This document shows positions 1 to 11,773 of a stretch of DNA of 64,000 nucleotides, in pieces. The DNA lies in assembly GCF_003711515.1 (NCBI RefSeq), contig NW_021167082.1, forward strand, positions 753,310 through 817,309. Reading direction: 5' to 3'. A program made the position numbers and the translations under genes. Every line of letters begins with the position of its first letter. The first letter of the stretch is position 1. Under the pieces are notes generated by a model, which had not been told where the DNA came from, made no database searches, and was given only the letters and a program-made list of their open reading frames with translations. This DNA is from Sodiomyces alkalinus F11 (Eukaryota; Ascomycota; Sordariomycetes; Glomerellales; Plectosphaerellaceae).

Positions 1-1
1 A

Positions 2-2641
2 ATTTATAGGCTAAACTAGAAGGAATTAGATACCTTAGAAGAATATCTCGAAGAAATACTAGTAAAAGGCTATATTAGAGTATTATAATTACCGGTAGGA
101 TACCCGATCCTGTTTATACTAAAAAAGAATAGCAAACTACGACTATATATCGACTACTAATAACTTAATAATATAACTATTAAGAACCGCTACCCACTAC
201 CTCTTATCTTAGAGATACGAGATTAGTTAGTTAGAGCGTAATAGTTCACGGTACTCGACTTAAAAGGAGCCTATAACTTAATTAGGATTAAGGAAGGAGA
301 AGAGTAGAAGATAGTGTTTCGGATAAAGCGAGGATATTTCGAGTACCTTATTATACCTTTTAGATTAATAAATACGCCAGTATCGTTCTAAACACTTATT
401 AATAACGTCCTAAGGAAGTATCTAGACTACTTCGTTATAGTATACCTGGATAATATCCTGATCTTCTCCAAGACACTCGAAGAACACCGATAACACGTTT
501 ATATAATCCTATAACTCCTATAAGACACCGACCTATTAGTCGAACCAGAGAAAGTTCAATTCTACACGTAAGAAGTTAACTTTTTAGGTTATACGATACG
601 ACCTAATAAGATCTACATAGAGAAGGCGAAAGTCTAATACGTCTCTAAGTGGCCACGACCCTAGAATATTCGTGATATTTAGTCCTTCCTTAGACTCGTT
701 AACTACTATTAACGATTTATTAAGGATTATAGTAAGATTACTATCCCCTTAACTAAAGTAACCAAAAAGGGACTTAACTTCGAATAGAACGAAAGAATAG
801 AAGAAGTATTCCAAGCTCTTAAAGGAAGGGTTACTAGCGAACCTATCTTAGTAATACTAGACCCCGATAAAGAATACGAACTCGAAATAGACGTATCCGA
901 CTAGGCTCTAGGAGCATAACTCGGACAGCGCGACGCAGAAGGAAGACTACACCCTATAGCCTTTATATCCAAGAAACTCAGTGGACTAGAACGTAACTAT
1001 TAGATCCACGATAAAAAGCTAATAGCTATTATCGAAGCCTTTAAAGAATAGAGACCGTATCTATTAGGGATAAGACACCCGGTATAGGTCTACACGGATT
1101 ATAAGAACCTCGCGTAATTCACCACTACTAAGGTTCTTAATAAACGATAGATCCGATAGGCAGAATTCCTAGCCGAGTTTGATTTCTATATTTAGTATAT
1201 AAAAGGGAGCGAAAATAGTCGCGTAAATGCACTTAGCTGATTAGGGATACCTAACGAATCACCTAAACCGTAAGCTATACTCTAATAGGAAGGAAAAGCT
1301 CTTACTCTAAAGCATAAAGAGGTAAATAGTATTAATCGGATAACCGATACTATATTTCAAGAAGCACACGCCTCGCCGATACATAGATATCAAGGAATTT
1401 ATAAAATATACCACCGATTACGCTAATAATACGGCTACACAGGAACCAAAGAACGAGTCAGGGACTTCGTTCGTAACTACGATATTTACTAAAAAGCAAA
1501 GAGCAGCCGATATAAACCTTACGGACTACTAAAGCCACTACCAGTAACAGACGGACTATAGAAATCGATTATAATAGACTTCGTGACAGGATTTCCAGTA
1601 TCTAAAGATCCAGTAACAGGAACCGCCTACGATAGCGTATTTATAATCGTCGACCGATTCACGAAATACACTCTTTATATTCTATATATTAAAAACACTA
1701 TAGCAGAAGAACTAGGAAGTATCTTTATCGACCGCCTAATTAGGGATCACGGCGCACTAAACGAAATCATCACGGACAGAGATAAGCTCTTTACTAGTAA
1801 CTTCTAGAAAGCAGTTATAAGCTAGCTAGGAATAAAATATAAGTATTCGATAGCGTTTTACCCTATAACGGACGGATAAACCGAAATCATAAACTAAGTC
1901 CTAGAATAGTACCTACGATGCTATATAGGGTACGAATAAGATAATTAGGTATAATACCTGCCACTTATATAGTTTATATATAATAGCTCGTTAAATAAGT
2001 TAATAAAGAAAACACTATTCGAAGCAAATTACGGATATACACTGATAGTATTTAGAAAACCTTTAGAAGGACTAGACGCACTAAGAGCGATAAAAACAGT
2101 TGAAAGCATGAAAAAACTACACGAAGAACTACGAACCGACCTAGAGATAGTCAGAACACGAATAAGTAGGTACGCAAATCAATCGAGGATTAAGGGACTA
2201 ACCCTTTTAAGGGGGGGCCGCGTCTACCTTATCCGTAAAAATATCAGAACATAACGACTAAGCGATAAATTGGATTTTAAAAAATTAGGACTATTTAAAA
2301 TCCTAGAGAAAAAGTCAGATACGAACTATATTCTATCACTACCTCCGATAATAAGGATATATAATAATTTCTATATTTTACTACTTGAACTAGCACCGAA
2401 AAACGTAAAAATAATATAAGATATAATCGTGGCCGATACTAGCGACGTGTATAAAGCAGAACGAATCCTCGACTACCGAGAGACGTTAGACAGCACCGAA
2501 TATTTTATAAAATAGAAAAACTACGATTATAGCGATAATATATAGGAACTAAAAGATAACCTGATTAATTATAAGCAACTCCTAAAGCAGTACCGACAGA
2601 ATACTATCAGGACCCAGAACCAGACGCCGCGGTCTGCATAA
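2..2641 (+). pseudogene. Ty3/gypsy chromovirus pol polyprotein, RIP-inactivated
   Basis: One reading frame runs without any frameshift for about 880 codons and shows, in order, reverse transcriptase, RNase H, integrase and chromodomain. The RT is recognisable by LDLKGAYNLIRI and by YLDN at 443-454, a mutated YLDD active site (Asp to Asn). RNase H follows near 880-1030 (EIDVSD, FISKKLSGLERNY). Integrase has a damaged HHCC finger near 1365-1520 (its CxxC now reads YDIY) and a core with retained DDE residues (DFVTGFP, ITDRDKLFTSNF, TEIIN) at about 1570-1900. The chromodomain is near 2450-2610 (RILDYRETLDSTEYFIK). I count close to fifty in-frame stops, nearly all TAG or TAA, as expected when Gln and Trp codons are hit by RIP. 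The 5' part (gag, protease) lies outside the window. It cannot make a functional enzyme. Confidence 0.95.
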
Positions 2642-3030
2642 AATTAACATCCGAGAATTCACCTATACCCTGCGCTATTACCTGATTCTAGTTAATCACA
2701 TTAACCGCACCCGCCACCCGCGTATCGACCACCGCTTCGGACTCCTCGCGATCCGCCGCCTCCAAAGCATCAAGGGACTTAAGGCCACGGGCCACTATGG
2801 TCATACCCTTAGAACGAAGAGACTCCCTCTAACGACGGATTCGGGCTAGACAGGCTAAAGACTCAGAAGCTTCCTTCTATACCTTCTCCAACGCGCGATA
2901 AGCAGATAAAAGAGAAGCCTCGGTCACCTCCTCCTCCGTTTTAAGACGCTCTATTTCCTTATTAATACGTGTTACTAAGGAGAGCGATTAGTAAGAAGAA
3001 ACGGCTCGCGGAGAATAGGAAAACACCTAT
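2607..3030 (-). pseudogene. Antisense coiled-coil ORF at the 3' end of the gypsy element
   Basis: On the minus strand a charged, helical frame reads through INKEIERLKTEEEVTEASLL, SLACLARIRR, RGLKSLDALEAADREE and GIGEFSDVNFMQ to a TGA at 2607-2609. It is interrupted by a few TAG-type stops, so it has suffered the same RIP decay as pol. The tail overlaps the last 30 or so bases of pol in the opposite direction. A lysine/glutamate-rich antisense frame in this position, between pol and the 3' LTR, is something I recall from other fungal chromoviruses, but I know no function for it. The start is not identifiable. A chance open frame is the alternative, but the composition is protein-like and heptad-like. 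Confidence 0.5.
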
Positions 3031-3288
3031 AAGAAGATAAAGGGATACCTAAACTATCGTATAAGCGACTACGATAAATATATTCCCTATATTAAGAGAT
3101 ACTCTTAATTATAAAGCACCGGAAGCCTTTCGACTCGTAAAAGGAATAAGGTATAACTTTTACTCTAGAAAGCTTAATAGTACGCGATAACTTAATTCGA
3201 TACTACGTCTTATAAGAAAGCTACGACTTCTATATACGACCGGATATAATAGTTAGCTATAAGAGAAAAGAAGAAAACCTAGGGGGTT
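3031..3288. other. RIPped non-coding stretch between antisense ORF and LTR-like region
   Basis: This stretch is TA-rich, with stops in all frames and no motif I recognise. It ends in a purine-rich run (about 3270-3290, GAGAAAAGAAG then AGGGGG) that could be the polypurine tract priming plus-strand synthesis of the gypsy element. Confidence 0.35.
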
Positions 3289-3799
3289 ATAAACCCGGGG
3301 TAGGTAACCTATTTATACGACTACTAGGATAGCGCTTAGAAGGGGAAAGGTAATATTACGGCTAGTAGACCTAATATACACTAAGGATATACTAGTTATA
3401 ATATACTAGGGCGGTTAGCGCACTAGAGCGTAACCAGAAGATAACTCAGGACGATATTATATACCGGGTCACGTGATAGATAACCGGTATAGTATACACC
3501 CGTATAGGGAACCTATTAGCATAGGAGGATCACTAGGATCACCAGGGGTTACTTAGTCCGAGAAGTGATCCGGCGTGATCCCGAACCAGGAGATTACCAG
3601 GACGCCCGTGATCCCGTAGATATATATACCAGCATATCCCAGGTCTTGCTTCTATTAGAGAATAAGATATCGATTAATCTAAGTCTTCACCTAGACCGTT
3701 AGTCTACGCTCGACTCTACCTTATAAAGAAGACGCCTAGTCTTTACGACGTAACTACGACCAGACACTACGAACGATAGTTACTGCTCTTTAGTTAACA
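3289..3799 (+). repeat. Candidate 3' LTR of the gypsy element
   Basis: The region follows a polypurine-like run and ends near TTAACA. It carries a TATA-like box (GATATATATACC at about 3619-3631) and then a transcribed-leader-like segment, which is the usual internal order of an LTR (U3, TATA, R, U5). The interior holds repeated GTGATCC/GGATCAC motifs. The opening bases (GGGGGTTATAAACC) resemble those at 14,437 in repeat R2. The matching 5' LTR is outside the window, so the ends are guesses and no target-site duplication can be checked. Confidence 0.35.
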
Positions 3800-4061
3800 T
3801 CCTCTTCTTATTTTAAACTAAAACCCCGACGCCAGCCCCCTATCGTCCGTTATACTATAGAGGGCCGGAAGCCGTCGTAACAAGAAGATCACAGTCAAGG
3901 CTTCAAAAGACGCGTTAAAAGGGGGGTGTGTGTTCGATGCTCCAGTCCACGATGGGACTATCTAGGAGATGTCCTAATATACAGTTGGGTGTGACTAGCC
4001 CCTGACTAGGTTATATGACCACTGAACCTTCCAGCACCAACGACGCCCAATCGCATCTACA
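3800..4061. other. Flank between gypsy remnant and MITE, no gene seen
   Basis: The stretch is less RIPped than the pol region. A purine tract followed by TGTGTG near 3915-3930 could be an alternative LTR edge, but no supporting second copy exists in the window. No coding sequence was recognised. Confidence 0.3.
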
Positions 4062-4542
4062 ATATATAAACTGATATTAAAGACCTGGGCTAAGCTGAGG
4101 GTAGGTGTGGGGCGTGGCTGATAAAAAGTTGAGCTGAGGGTTAGCGTGGGGTATCACGTGATATTTGCTCCTTGATACGAAGTACCTGATATAGTAATCG
4201 TTTCGTTAGTACCTTAGGTAAATGTCTTTGACACGATTTCCTCCCTGTTTTATCGGCAGTCTACACTAAATAAAGGTCTTTCTAGAAACACGTCTCCGAA
4301 TCTCTTTTTGATTATCTAATATTATATACATAAGCCTAAGTCACGTGGTGTAATTATCTATCCAGACATAACGCGACTTCGTGCACGAAGTCAGGACCCT
4401 GTACCGGAGAAACGTTTCTCCAGTCCACCAATCAGACTTCATAGTGTTAGCTCCACACCTACCCTCAGCTCAACTTTAGGCCCCACTACGACCCACACCT
4501 ACCCTCAGCTTAGCCCCGGTCTTCAATATCAGTTTATCTATA
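4062..4542. mobile_element. MITE-like element with ~90-bp terminal inverted repeats
   Basis: About 480 bp is bounded by long inverted repeats. The left arm (4062 to about 4150) and the reverse complement of the right arm (about 4455 to 4542) share ATAAACTGATATT, GGCTAAGCTGAGGGTAGGTG and GTTGAGCTGAGGG with few differences. Each arm holds a subterminal direct repeat of the AGCTGAGGGTAGGTGTGGG type. The interior has no ORF and contains two perfect 16-bp palindromes, at 4376-4391 and 4406-4421. Long TIRs, short length and lack of coding capacity fit a miniature inverted-repeat element moved by a transposase encoded elsewhere. A TA target duplication is plausible at the ends but not certain. It shows little RIP, suggesting a recent or single-copy insertion. 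Confidence 0.8.
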
Positions 4543-5431
4543 ACCACGATTTAACCGAGTTGCCTCCTACTAAAGTTAGCTGTGATCGACCCTGTCCTCG
4601 CCCTCCGCGTTGTCTACGACGCCGACCACGACCCCGTCAAGTGAACAAGCCGACCGACAATATCGTTTCATCTCAGCAATCTTTTCATCTTAGAAGGCTT
4701 AATCGTTTTGATCCCAGGCAGGGGTGGAAGGTGGAGGTGGTGGCGGGTGTCTTCGGCGCTTCCGGCTTTCATAATTCTCTCTTTGATCCATACGCTATGC
4801 AAGGGAATACGTAGAATTCACTTAATAGGTGGAAAACAAGCCACACGCCACAGAACCCATATTGACTAGACGTGCCTAAGGTAGGGATAACGTCGAAAGA
4901 GCGACGCAAAGCTAGTCGTGTTTCATTATGAGTCGGCGACGCGATTAACTACTTCGGTCGTTACACTCCCTTCGTGCTAATCGCTCCGCTAGGATAAAGA
5001 TCTAGATACAAGATACTATAATCCCCTGGTAGGTAGAGACGTATCTCTGTAGACCTTAAGTTCTAAGACTGTGACAGTCTGACTAGTTATTAGGCTCTCG
5101 CCAGCAACCCTCCCGGCCCTCCCGGCCCGGGTAGGTATCATATCAGATATATTATTACCAGTTTCACACTTTATCTTACCGAACACCACCCCTTTTTCCA
5201 GTTTCAGGGAGCCCCAGAACGGTCCCCGAAACGGTCCTCGGAACGGTCCAGCAGGCATAGCTCGGAAGGAATATCCAATACCAGGGCAAAGGGGGCATAG
5301 TTAGTTTACTGCGTGCCGCCAGATATTTGCGGTATTTTTGCTATTGGTCAAAGGAAAGGGGCAATCAAAAGTTTTCCGGAGTAAGGTAAGGTAGGAAAAG
5401 GAGAAAGTAAAAATACGGACATGTTCGCATA
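4543..5431. other. Lightly mutated unique sequence without a convincing gene
   Basis: The stretch is mixed in base composition and not strongly RIPped. Short open frames exist but none looks like a known protein. At about 5218-5248 a 12-bp motif (ACGGTCCCCGAA type) is repeated nearly three times and gives a GPFRGPFRG-like translation on the minus strand, which is best explained as a small tandem repeat rather than a gene. Confidence 0.4.
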
Positions 5432-5830
5432 ATGACAAGTTTGGTTGTCGCGAGGGACTTTGATATCTTATACGAGGTACGTCGGAGCAGAGTATGCACG
5501 GACCACTATTCTACACGTGGCCGGAATTTCGAGCAATCAGAAACCGGCCTCCGTGGCACCTGCACACAAATTCCTGTGCATAACGGACGTAATTGCCCTT
5601 ATTACCATTCCAAGATGAGAAGTTTTCGAAGAGAAATCAATTCACATTCCCACCCTGATAGTAGAGGACTTAATGCGACGCCAATCACTGCCACGTCAGC
5701 TAGAATAGCTGCCAGATTGGCTCGACGCTGCCATGGGGAATCAGTGATTTCCGACGAAGCCGTCTTAAACGTTCATGGACCCATTGCCATAGATCTTACC
5801 TGTCCACTGGTAACCTCCCGCTTCCCTTAA
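5432..5830 (+). CDS. Hypothetical protein, 132 residues
   Basis: This is the longest open frame in the unduplicated 4.5-6.1 kb stretch. The translation has scattered Cys and His but no motif I recognise, no signal peptide and no membrane segment. It is not visibly RIPped. There is no TATA box or good start context to support it, and a chance ORF in lightly biased sequence is quite possible. I do not assign a function. Confidence 0.2.
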   Translation: MTSLVVARDFDILYEVRRSRVCTDHYSTRGRNFEQSETGLRGTCTQIPVHNGRNCPYYHSKMRSFRREINSHSHPDSRGLNATPITATSARIAARLARRCHGESVISDEAVLNVHGPIAIDLTCPLVTSRFP

Positions 5831-5891
5831 GCTCGGGTTATGCCTACCGTTAGGATATTATCTCCACTCTAGCTCGCCAATATCTGTTATA

Positions 5892-6077
5892 ATGGTTGCC
5901 CGCCTTCCTGCTCCCTTTGGCTCGGGCCGTCCTCCTACTTCGGCTTGGGAAGAGTTTCGCTTCGTTCTTCGAGAGCCTGAACCAAAGGCTCTTTTCCGTG
6001 TATTAGCCATCTTTCTCGGCTTTTGTCTGATACCCCTTAATATTGTAAATAGCCTTAGAGCAGACTTCTCCCCTTAG
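5892..6077 (+). CDS. Hypothetical short protein with one membrane-like segment
   Basis: A 61-residue frame begins MVARLPAPFGSG and contains a hydrophobic run (residues about 36-54, FRVLAIFLGFCLIPLNIV) that could span a membrane. It lies just downstream of the 132-residue ORF and just before the 3' end of the RIPped LINE. Nothing else supports it, and it may be a fragment of a truncated gene or a chance frame. Confidence 0.15.
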   Translation: MVARLPAPFGSGRPPTSAWEEFRFVLREPEPKALFRVLAIFLGFCLIPLNIVNSLRADFSP

Positions 6078-6559
6078 TACACGTGTAACCAATATACAAC
6101 GCTTTCCCTCCCGTTTAGGGTGCTCGATCTAAGGCTGCCACATTTTGCCTATCCCTAATATAGGCTGGTTCAGTTAGGTTTTAATCCAATATTAATAACC
6201 GATTGACTTCGACTAACAGACAATGGAATCCTCGTCTGCGTGTTAGGGTCGTCTGAGAACTATACTATTAAAAGATTAATTGATTGAGTGATTAGATTTT
6301 CCGCCCGTGTCGGCCGTTTCAGGCTATCAGGCATCTATGCTATATACTCCGTACGTTGTCCGATATGATTAGTTATCTCACCTATTTCTCTTCTTTCTGC
6401 CCCCCTTTCCACCTTCTCTATCCCTAGTCTCTTATTAGTCTGTTTCCCACCACGAAGGTCCTTCTTCGAGCACCCGTAGGTCCTTATAGCGGCGCCGGGG
6501 CTATAGGGTATGCAGGACCGCTGAGTTAGCGGTCTGCTAGGTTAGCAGACTGGGTTAGT

Positions 6560-9500
6560 CTTCCTTGTCCTCCTCTCTCCTGCTTTCCTATTCCTTCTAC
6601 GAGACTAAACGGCCTATTTCTTTGGCGAAGGCGATTACCGCGTTTACTCCCTTTAGGTCGGGCTTCCACTTCTCCTATACTCTATTAACTAGCTCTCCGT
6701 TTACTAAGGTCTTACTAGACTATCCTCCTAGCAGAAAGGATATATCCGCTTATCTTATTCTAGCTACCTATTATAACTTTCGCCTCTATATTATCTATTT
6801 CGGGTATTCTACTAAAAAGTATTATACCGTTTCCTTCTAGCCTTCTCTATAATCATACTCCTCCGATAATACCGCTCTAATAATAGTAAGGTATACGTTT
6901 AGTCTATATTTCCCTATATAGAGCTATATAAGTATCCCCGCTTTATCTCGGTTTAGCCTTCCGTAGAGTCCCCTTATATATCCCCGGGGTAAAGCGCTAT
7001 CTAGCTTTTTAGTATACTCCTTAGTCTTCTTACCTATAAATAGCTCTCTTTATAGCTAGTCTACTTCCTAGCGGTTTATCCTATAGTCTAATCTAGTTGA
7101 TTCTAACCTATTAATAGTCTATTAGAATCCCGGTATTATCGCCTCTAATACGGCTTTATAGGCGGCTTTATTACCTATTACTATACTATATCCTAGTACC
7201 TATACTAGCCTTACTTAGTAGCCCCTTTCCTATATCTCTTATATTCCTTTATAGATTAAGGTTATAATACCCTAGTTATCTTACTACTATAGTCGCGCTA
7301 TCGCCTTAAGTATAGTCTAATAATCGGAGTAGATCGTAAGTCTATACTTTACTATTAGGTCTTTATTCTTCGTCTATTCCTGGATAAGACTCGTGGTTTA
7401 TCCGATAGCTATTAGTTTAACTTTATAGGCGGCTGTTCTTACCTTTATCTTTCCTATTATTACGCTAAGTAGCTATTTCCTGTTAGCGAGTACTACTCTG
7501 ACTCCCGTATATCCCTCTTATATCGATCCGTCCGTATATAGGGCGATATTCCCGCCTTCGGTTTATATACGCGCTTAGGCTTCGGCTTTTTCTCTATCTT
7601 CGATAATTATAGTTACTGTCTCTTTCCACGGTAACGCGCTAAACGGTTCGATTATATAGATCCGTTCGAGGTTAAGAGCTTCGAATTTCTATACCGTGAT
7701 TTAAAGCGGTAACGGGAATCTTTTATTACCTATTACGATCCGCTTCCTTAATACCTAGAATAGGTGTTTCCGTGGTAGGGTATATACGTTAACCCAGAAC
7801 TATTATAATTATTTAATTAGTCTAATTAGAGTAGGTAGGATATCCGCTTCGACCTTTACCACCACTCTCGCTATTATCTTAAAAGCGCCGACTATAGCTC
7901 TTACTCTAATCGCTTACGCCGAGTTAAGTTATATTAGGCTCCCCTTCTTTACCGCTAAGGACTATCTTAGTAATACGTAGTCTATTATAGGTGCTACTAT
8001 AGCTAGGTATAGTTATTTAGCCGTGTTTAGATAAAGGCCTTTTAATCTTAATAAAGCGAGCGCTACCGTATAGCCCTTCGCTAATACCTTAGCTATATAC
8101 TATTTCTAGTTAAGCTTCCTATCAAGAATAACTCCGAGTAGCTTAACTGCTTTTACTAATTCTACTATTTATTCTGTAATCGTTAGCTACCTAGGGTTTA
8201 TAATCTCTTTCCTCGTAAAGTATATAAGCTTAGTCTTTTCGGCTTCGAGTATAGCCTTACTTTCGTGTTTCTATTATTCTACCCTTAGGATAATATAGTT
8301 TTAGAGGTTTATTATATTCTCCTCGGTTATCGCGTTAATCGCCCGTACCGTGTAGTTATTAATAAAGGCTATCAATCCCTCCTTTACTCTTATCTTTCTT
8401 TTTAGTAGGTTAGCGTTAAAGAAAAGAAATAGAATTAGTGATAGCGGTGATCCTTAGGGGAGTCCTACTTAATATAGCTGGACTCGGTCTAATAGCTCTC
8501 CGTTAATAAGAATTATAGCTTCCCTGTCTAAGCAGAAAGCATTTATCCACTTAACCTATAGTTCGGGTATCCGTCTCTGCCTTAGCCGTTCTAGGAGGAC
8601 CTCTTTTACTACCCCGTTATACGCGCCCTTTATATCGAAAGTTATTAGGGTAAGCACCTTCTTATCCCGCTAGGTCTCGAAGATATTCTATACTACCTCG
8701 AGTAGCGCTTACACCGTCGACCTATATTTCCTAGCACCGTAGTAGTATTTAGAGAGTAGCTATAGTGTCTCTATAAAGTAGGACATTCTTTCCGCGATAA
8801 TAGCCTCTATAATCTTACCTAGGGTCGATAATAATAAGATTAGCCGGTATAATATTACCTTTCGGAAGTCTTTCGCTTTACCCTCCTTTCTTAATAGCAC
8901 GATCTTTATTATTCTCTACGCTAAGGGAAGGTATACTTAGTTAAGTAAACTAGTAAAGAGTTAGAGGAGTTCTTCCTATAATACTAGCTATAGCTCCTAG
9001 TATACTATTACTAGTATACTATCCTCTCCCGGTACCTTATATAGGTTTATTACGAATATCGCTTTATATATATCCTTTATAGTAATTAGTTCGGTATTAA
9101 ACTATATAGGTATTTCCCGGTTTAATACTATAGGTTCCGTGTCCGGCACTAGTAGGAAGAGGTTAGTAAGTATAACTTACGCTATCTTCCTATTATCGCT
9201 TATAGTTATCCCGTCGTTCTTTATAATTTCTAGAATCCTTATAATCCCTATTATAGTTATTAGGTCAAGATATTTCGCTACTTACTATATATTTACTCAG
9301 TTATCTAGGAAGTCTCTTTAGTATTAGCGCTTTTATTAACGGGTTATATTAAAGAAGATCTTCTTCGCTTACCTAGCTTTATTCTTAAGTTTATACATAC
9401 TAGCTCTTACTCTCCGTGTAGCTCTTGCTAGGTTTCGCTAGTATATATAGTCTTTCCGGAGGTTAGTTAGTTTAAGAGTCTATTACCTCTTAGCGTAGGG

Positions 9501-10450
9501 TAAGGGCTTTACCCTTAGAGTATATCGTGTAGTCGCTTCCTATACGATATCTATAAGTTTATTATAGAATACTTCGATCTAAATAGCCGGCGGTAACTCT
9601 TCTAGTCGGTCCCTTATATCCCTACGGATTCCCTCCTAGTTTATATCCTTAAAAAGCAGCCTTTACTCCGGTTCTACTACTATAATTATAGTATTAAAGT
9701 GTATTTAGATAGCTTAATAGTCAGACCCGTACTTATAATCCTATATGTTATACTTTATCTTCTTTACCGCTAGCCGTTCGCTTACTAGTATTAGGTCGAT
9801 TATTAAATACTAGTTATCCTATCTCCTATATAGTTATACCCCTAGGTAGTAGGCTATATAAGCCTAGCTCCTTTATTATTCCTACTATTAGCTCTCCTTT
9901 ACCTTCCCTTCGAGAGTCTCCGACTTTATCCCCTCCCTATAAGGAGTCGTGGCGATTAAAGTCTCCTATAACGATTAGCTTTATCTCCTCCCTTATTTCT
10001 GCCCTAGTCTGCCTAGCCGTCTCCACGATATCGTCGATAACCTTAGCGAGTTCGTTATCCCGTATATCCGACTTATATAGGACGTATACCGAGAAGATAA
10101 GAATATTTCTCTAATCTTCCCTTATTAGTACCGCTATTATATCTAGTAATCTTATCTAGATAGGCTTTATATTTATTCCTTTTTAGATTTATATTATCGC
10201 CCTAATAGGTAAACCCTCGCCTTAGATATTCTAGGGGAGGAATTAACTCTAGTATCTATATAAGATAAGGGAGATAATAACCCTCCTATCTCTCTTTTAT
10301 CTTTAATTCGGTTCCGAGACTAGTATAACGGAAAAATCCTATAGCCCTTTATCGTTTATTAGCGCTATATAAGTCTATAATACCTTCTATATATTAGTTT
10401 ATAATATTCTAAGATTTATAGCTTAGGTTCTATTAGTCCTCGCTCTCCTA
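6560..10450 (-). pseudogene. LINE ORF2: endonuclease, reverse transcriptase, RNase H
   Basis: The endonuclease opens with an ILQYN-like start near 10,430 and shows the catalytic GDFNRHDS motif at 9943-9966. The reverse transcriptase has FDIKGAYNGVVKEVLLERL near 8,640-8,590, a VKWINAFCLDREA segment, the VGLP.GSPLS turn near 8,465, and FINNY near 8,353-8,369, which replaces the FxDDY active site through Asp-to-Asn changes. RNase H shows ALYTDGSI at about 7524-7545 and AAYKVKLIAIG. The C-terminal region ends near 6,600 with VNAVIAFAKEIGRL, typical of the ORF2 tail. Many TAG/TAA stops interrupt it. These enzymes would nick target DNA and reverse transcribe the element RNA in the nucleus; this copy cannot. 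Confidence 0.92.
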
Positions 10451-11773
10451 TATTCGTTAACCTTTACGGGTATTAGGCTATTCTATAGTCTACTACGCTA
10501 TATATAAAGTATCCTGCTAGTCTAGGTTATCTTTCGAAGATTACGGTAAAGGCTATCTCCCCTTTTATATTAATAGCGCCCCTCTAAAGAATCCTTTCCG
10601 CCTCTTATCTTATCGTAAAGAATATAACCGCTAATTTATAGAGTTTTCCTATACCTTTACTTAGCTAACTAATTTTCCTAATAGTAAGATTATTCTCCGT
10701 GCTAATATCCTTAGTAATATAGTTTTTTATTATTACGGATATAGAGTCGTTAAATAAGGCTAGACGATTAACTCTGTTTATCTTTACTAGGAACCACTAT
10801 TCTCCCCTTATTCTTACCCTAGGGAGATCCCTAAGCTATTCCTTATATCCACGAATTTTCTTTTCCGCTTCTTTCCCGGGAAGGGTCGCTCTAATACGTA
10901 GGGTTATTCCCGGGAGCTTAGTTATCCCGTATAGATTAATACCCTTTATTCCCTTATACTTCCTAAGCGCCTTATCGATTTTCGCTTATATCTAGCCCGG
11001 ACTCTAGCCCTTAAGGCTTAACTTATTAAGGTTTAGCTTTACCGCCGGGAGTTATCTAATAAAGGTTATCTATTAGGTACTATTTAATCCGGTTAGCGTT
11101 TTTAGCTATACTCCGCTTATTATTACTCCGGCGTATATTTTTTCTATTATCCGCTACGTCTTATATACCTCCTATTTTAAAGCCTCTATCTCTGCTTAGG
11201 CCCTCTTAAGGTCGGCCTAGAGTCCCCGCATTATGCTTCGGAGTAGCTATACCGTCTTCTTTAGGCTCTCCACTTCTTCTTCCCTCTTCTACTCTCGTCT
11301 TTTCATAGTCTTTATTTACTCCTCCCTTTTAGCTTCCCGGTTCTTTATCGCTATTAGCTCCTCTTCCCTTTTAGCTTCCCGTTTCTTTATCTCCTCTAGC
11401 TCCCTCAGGAGTTAGGTGAGCACGGCTACTATCGTTACCTTTCCTCTCTTCGCCGTATCGCTATTACTTGCTTACTGTAACTCGAGGGCCTTAGTCGTTG
11501 GTCGTGGGTCTTGTCGAAGTCGCGGTCGTAGTGGCGGATTTAACGCGTCGGTCGTGTCGGGTTCGCCTGCCGCGATGATTTCCTTCGGTGCAGTATTATC
11601 GCTGATAAAGATTTCGCTTGGGCCGCCGTTAGCGGGTTCGCATTCCGGGTGCGGTGGTATGCCTCGAACCAGATTTCGGCTCCCGCTTGTATTTAGGGAT
11701 CCTGTGGTGATCCAGATGTGGAGCGTGAGTGTAATCCTTCACGACGAGTTCACAAGACTCCTTGTTGATCCAT
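10420..11773 (-). pseudogene. LINE ORF1 (gag-like RNA-binding protein)
   Basis: A candidate start codon lies at 11,771-11,773 but the frame breaks quickly, so the N-terminus has at least one frameshift. From about 11,420 to 11,240 a strongly helical, charged stretch (LRELEEIKKREAKREEELIA) predicts a coiled coil. Further on come the ATLPGKEAEKKIRGYKE and INRVNRLALFNDSI segments of a fungal LINE gag core, and near 10,560-10,480 the remains of zinc knuckles in which Cys codons have become Tyr (ARYFIYSVVDYRIAQYP). Cys-to-Tyr is what RIP does to TGT/TGC read on this strand. Coat protein of the LINE ribonucleoprotein in the family; dead here. Confidence 0.72.

Noticed and set aside
3915..3960. Polypurine tract and TGTGTG as an LTR start
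   Set aside because: No matching second LTR or clear LTR end follows before the MITE; the 3,289-3,799 interpretation fits the TATA position better, though neither is proven.
5016..5258. Minus-strand ORF with GPFRGPFRG-like start
   Set aside because: The repeat comes from a 12-bp tandem motif; no other protein-like property.
6565..6840. Plus-strand 91-residue ORF
   Set aside because: It is antisense to the C-terminal part of the LINE ORF2 and consists of RIP-biased codons.
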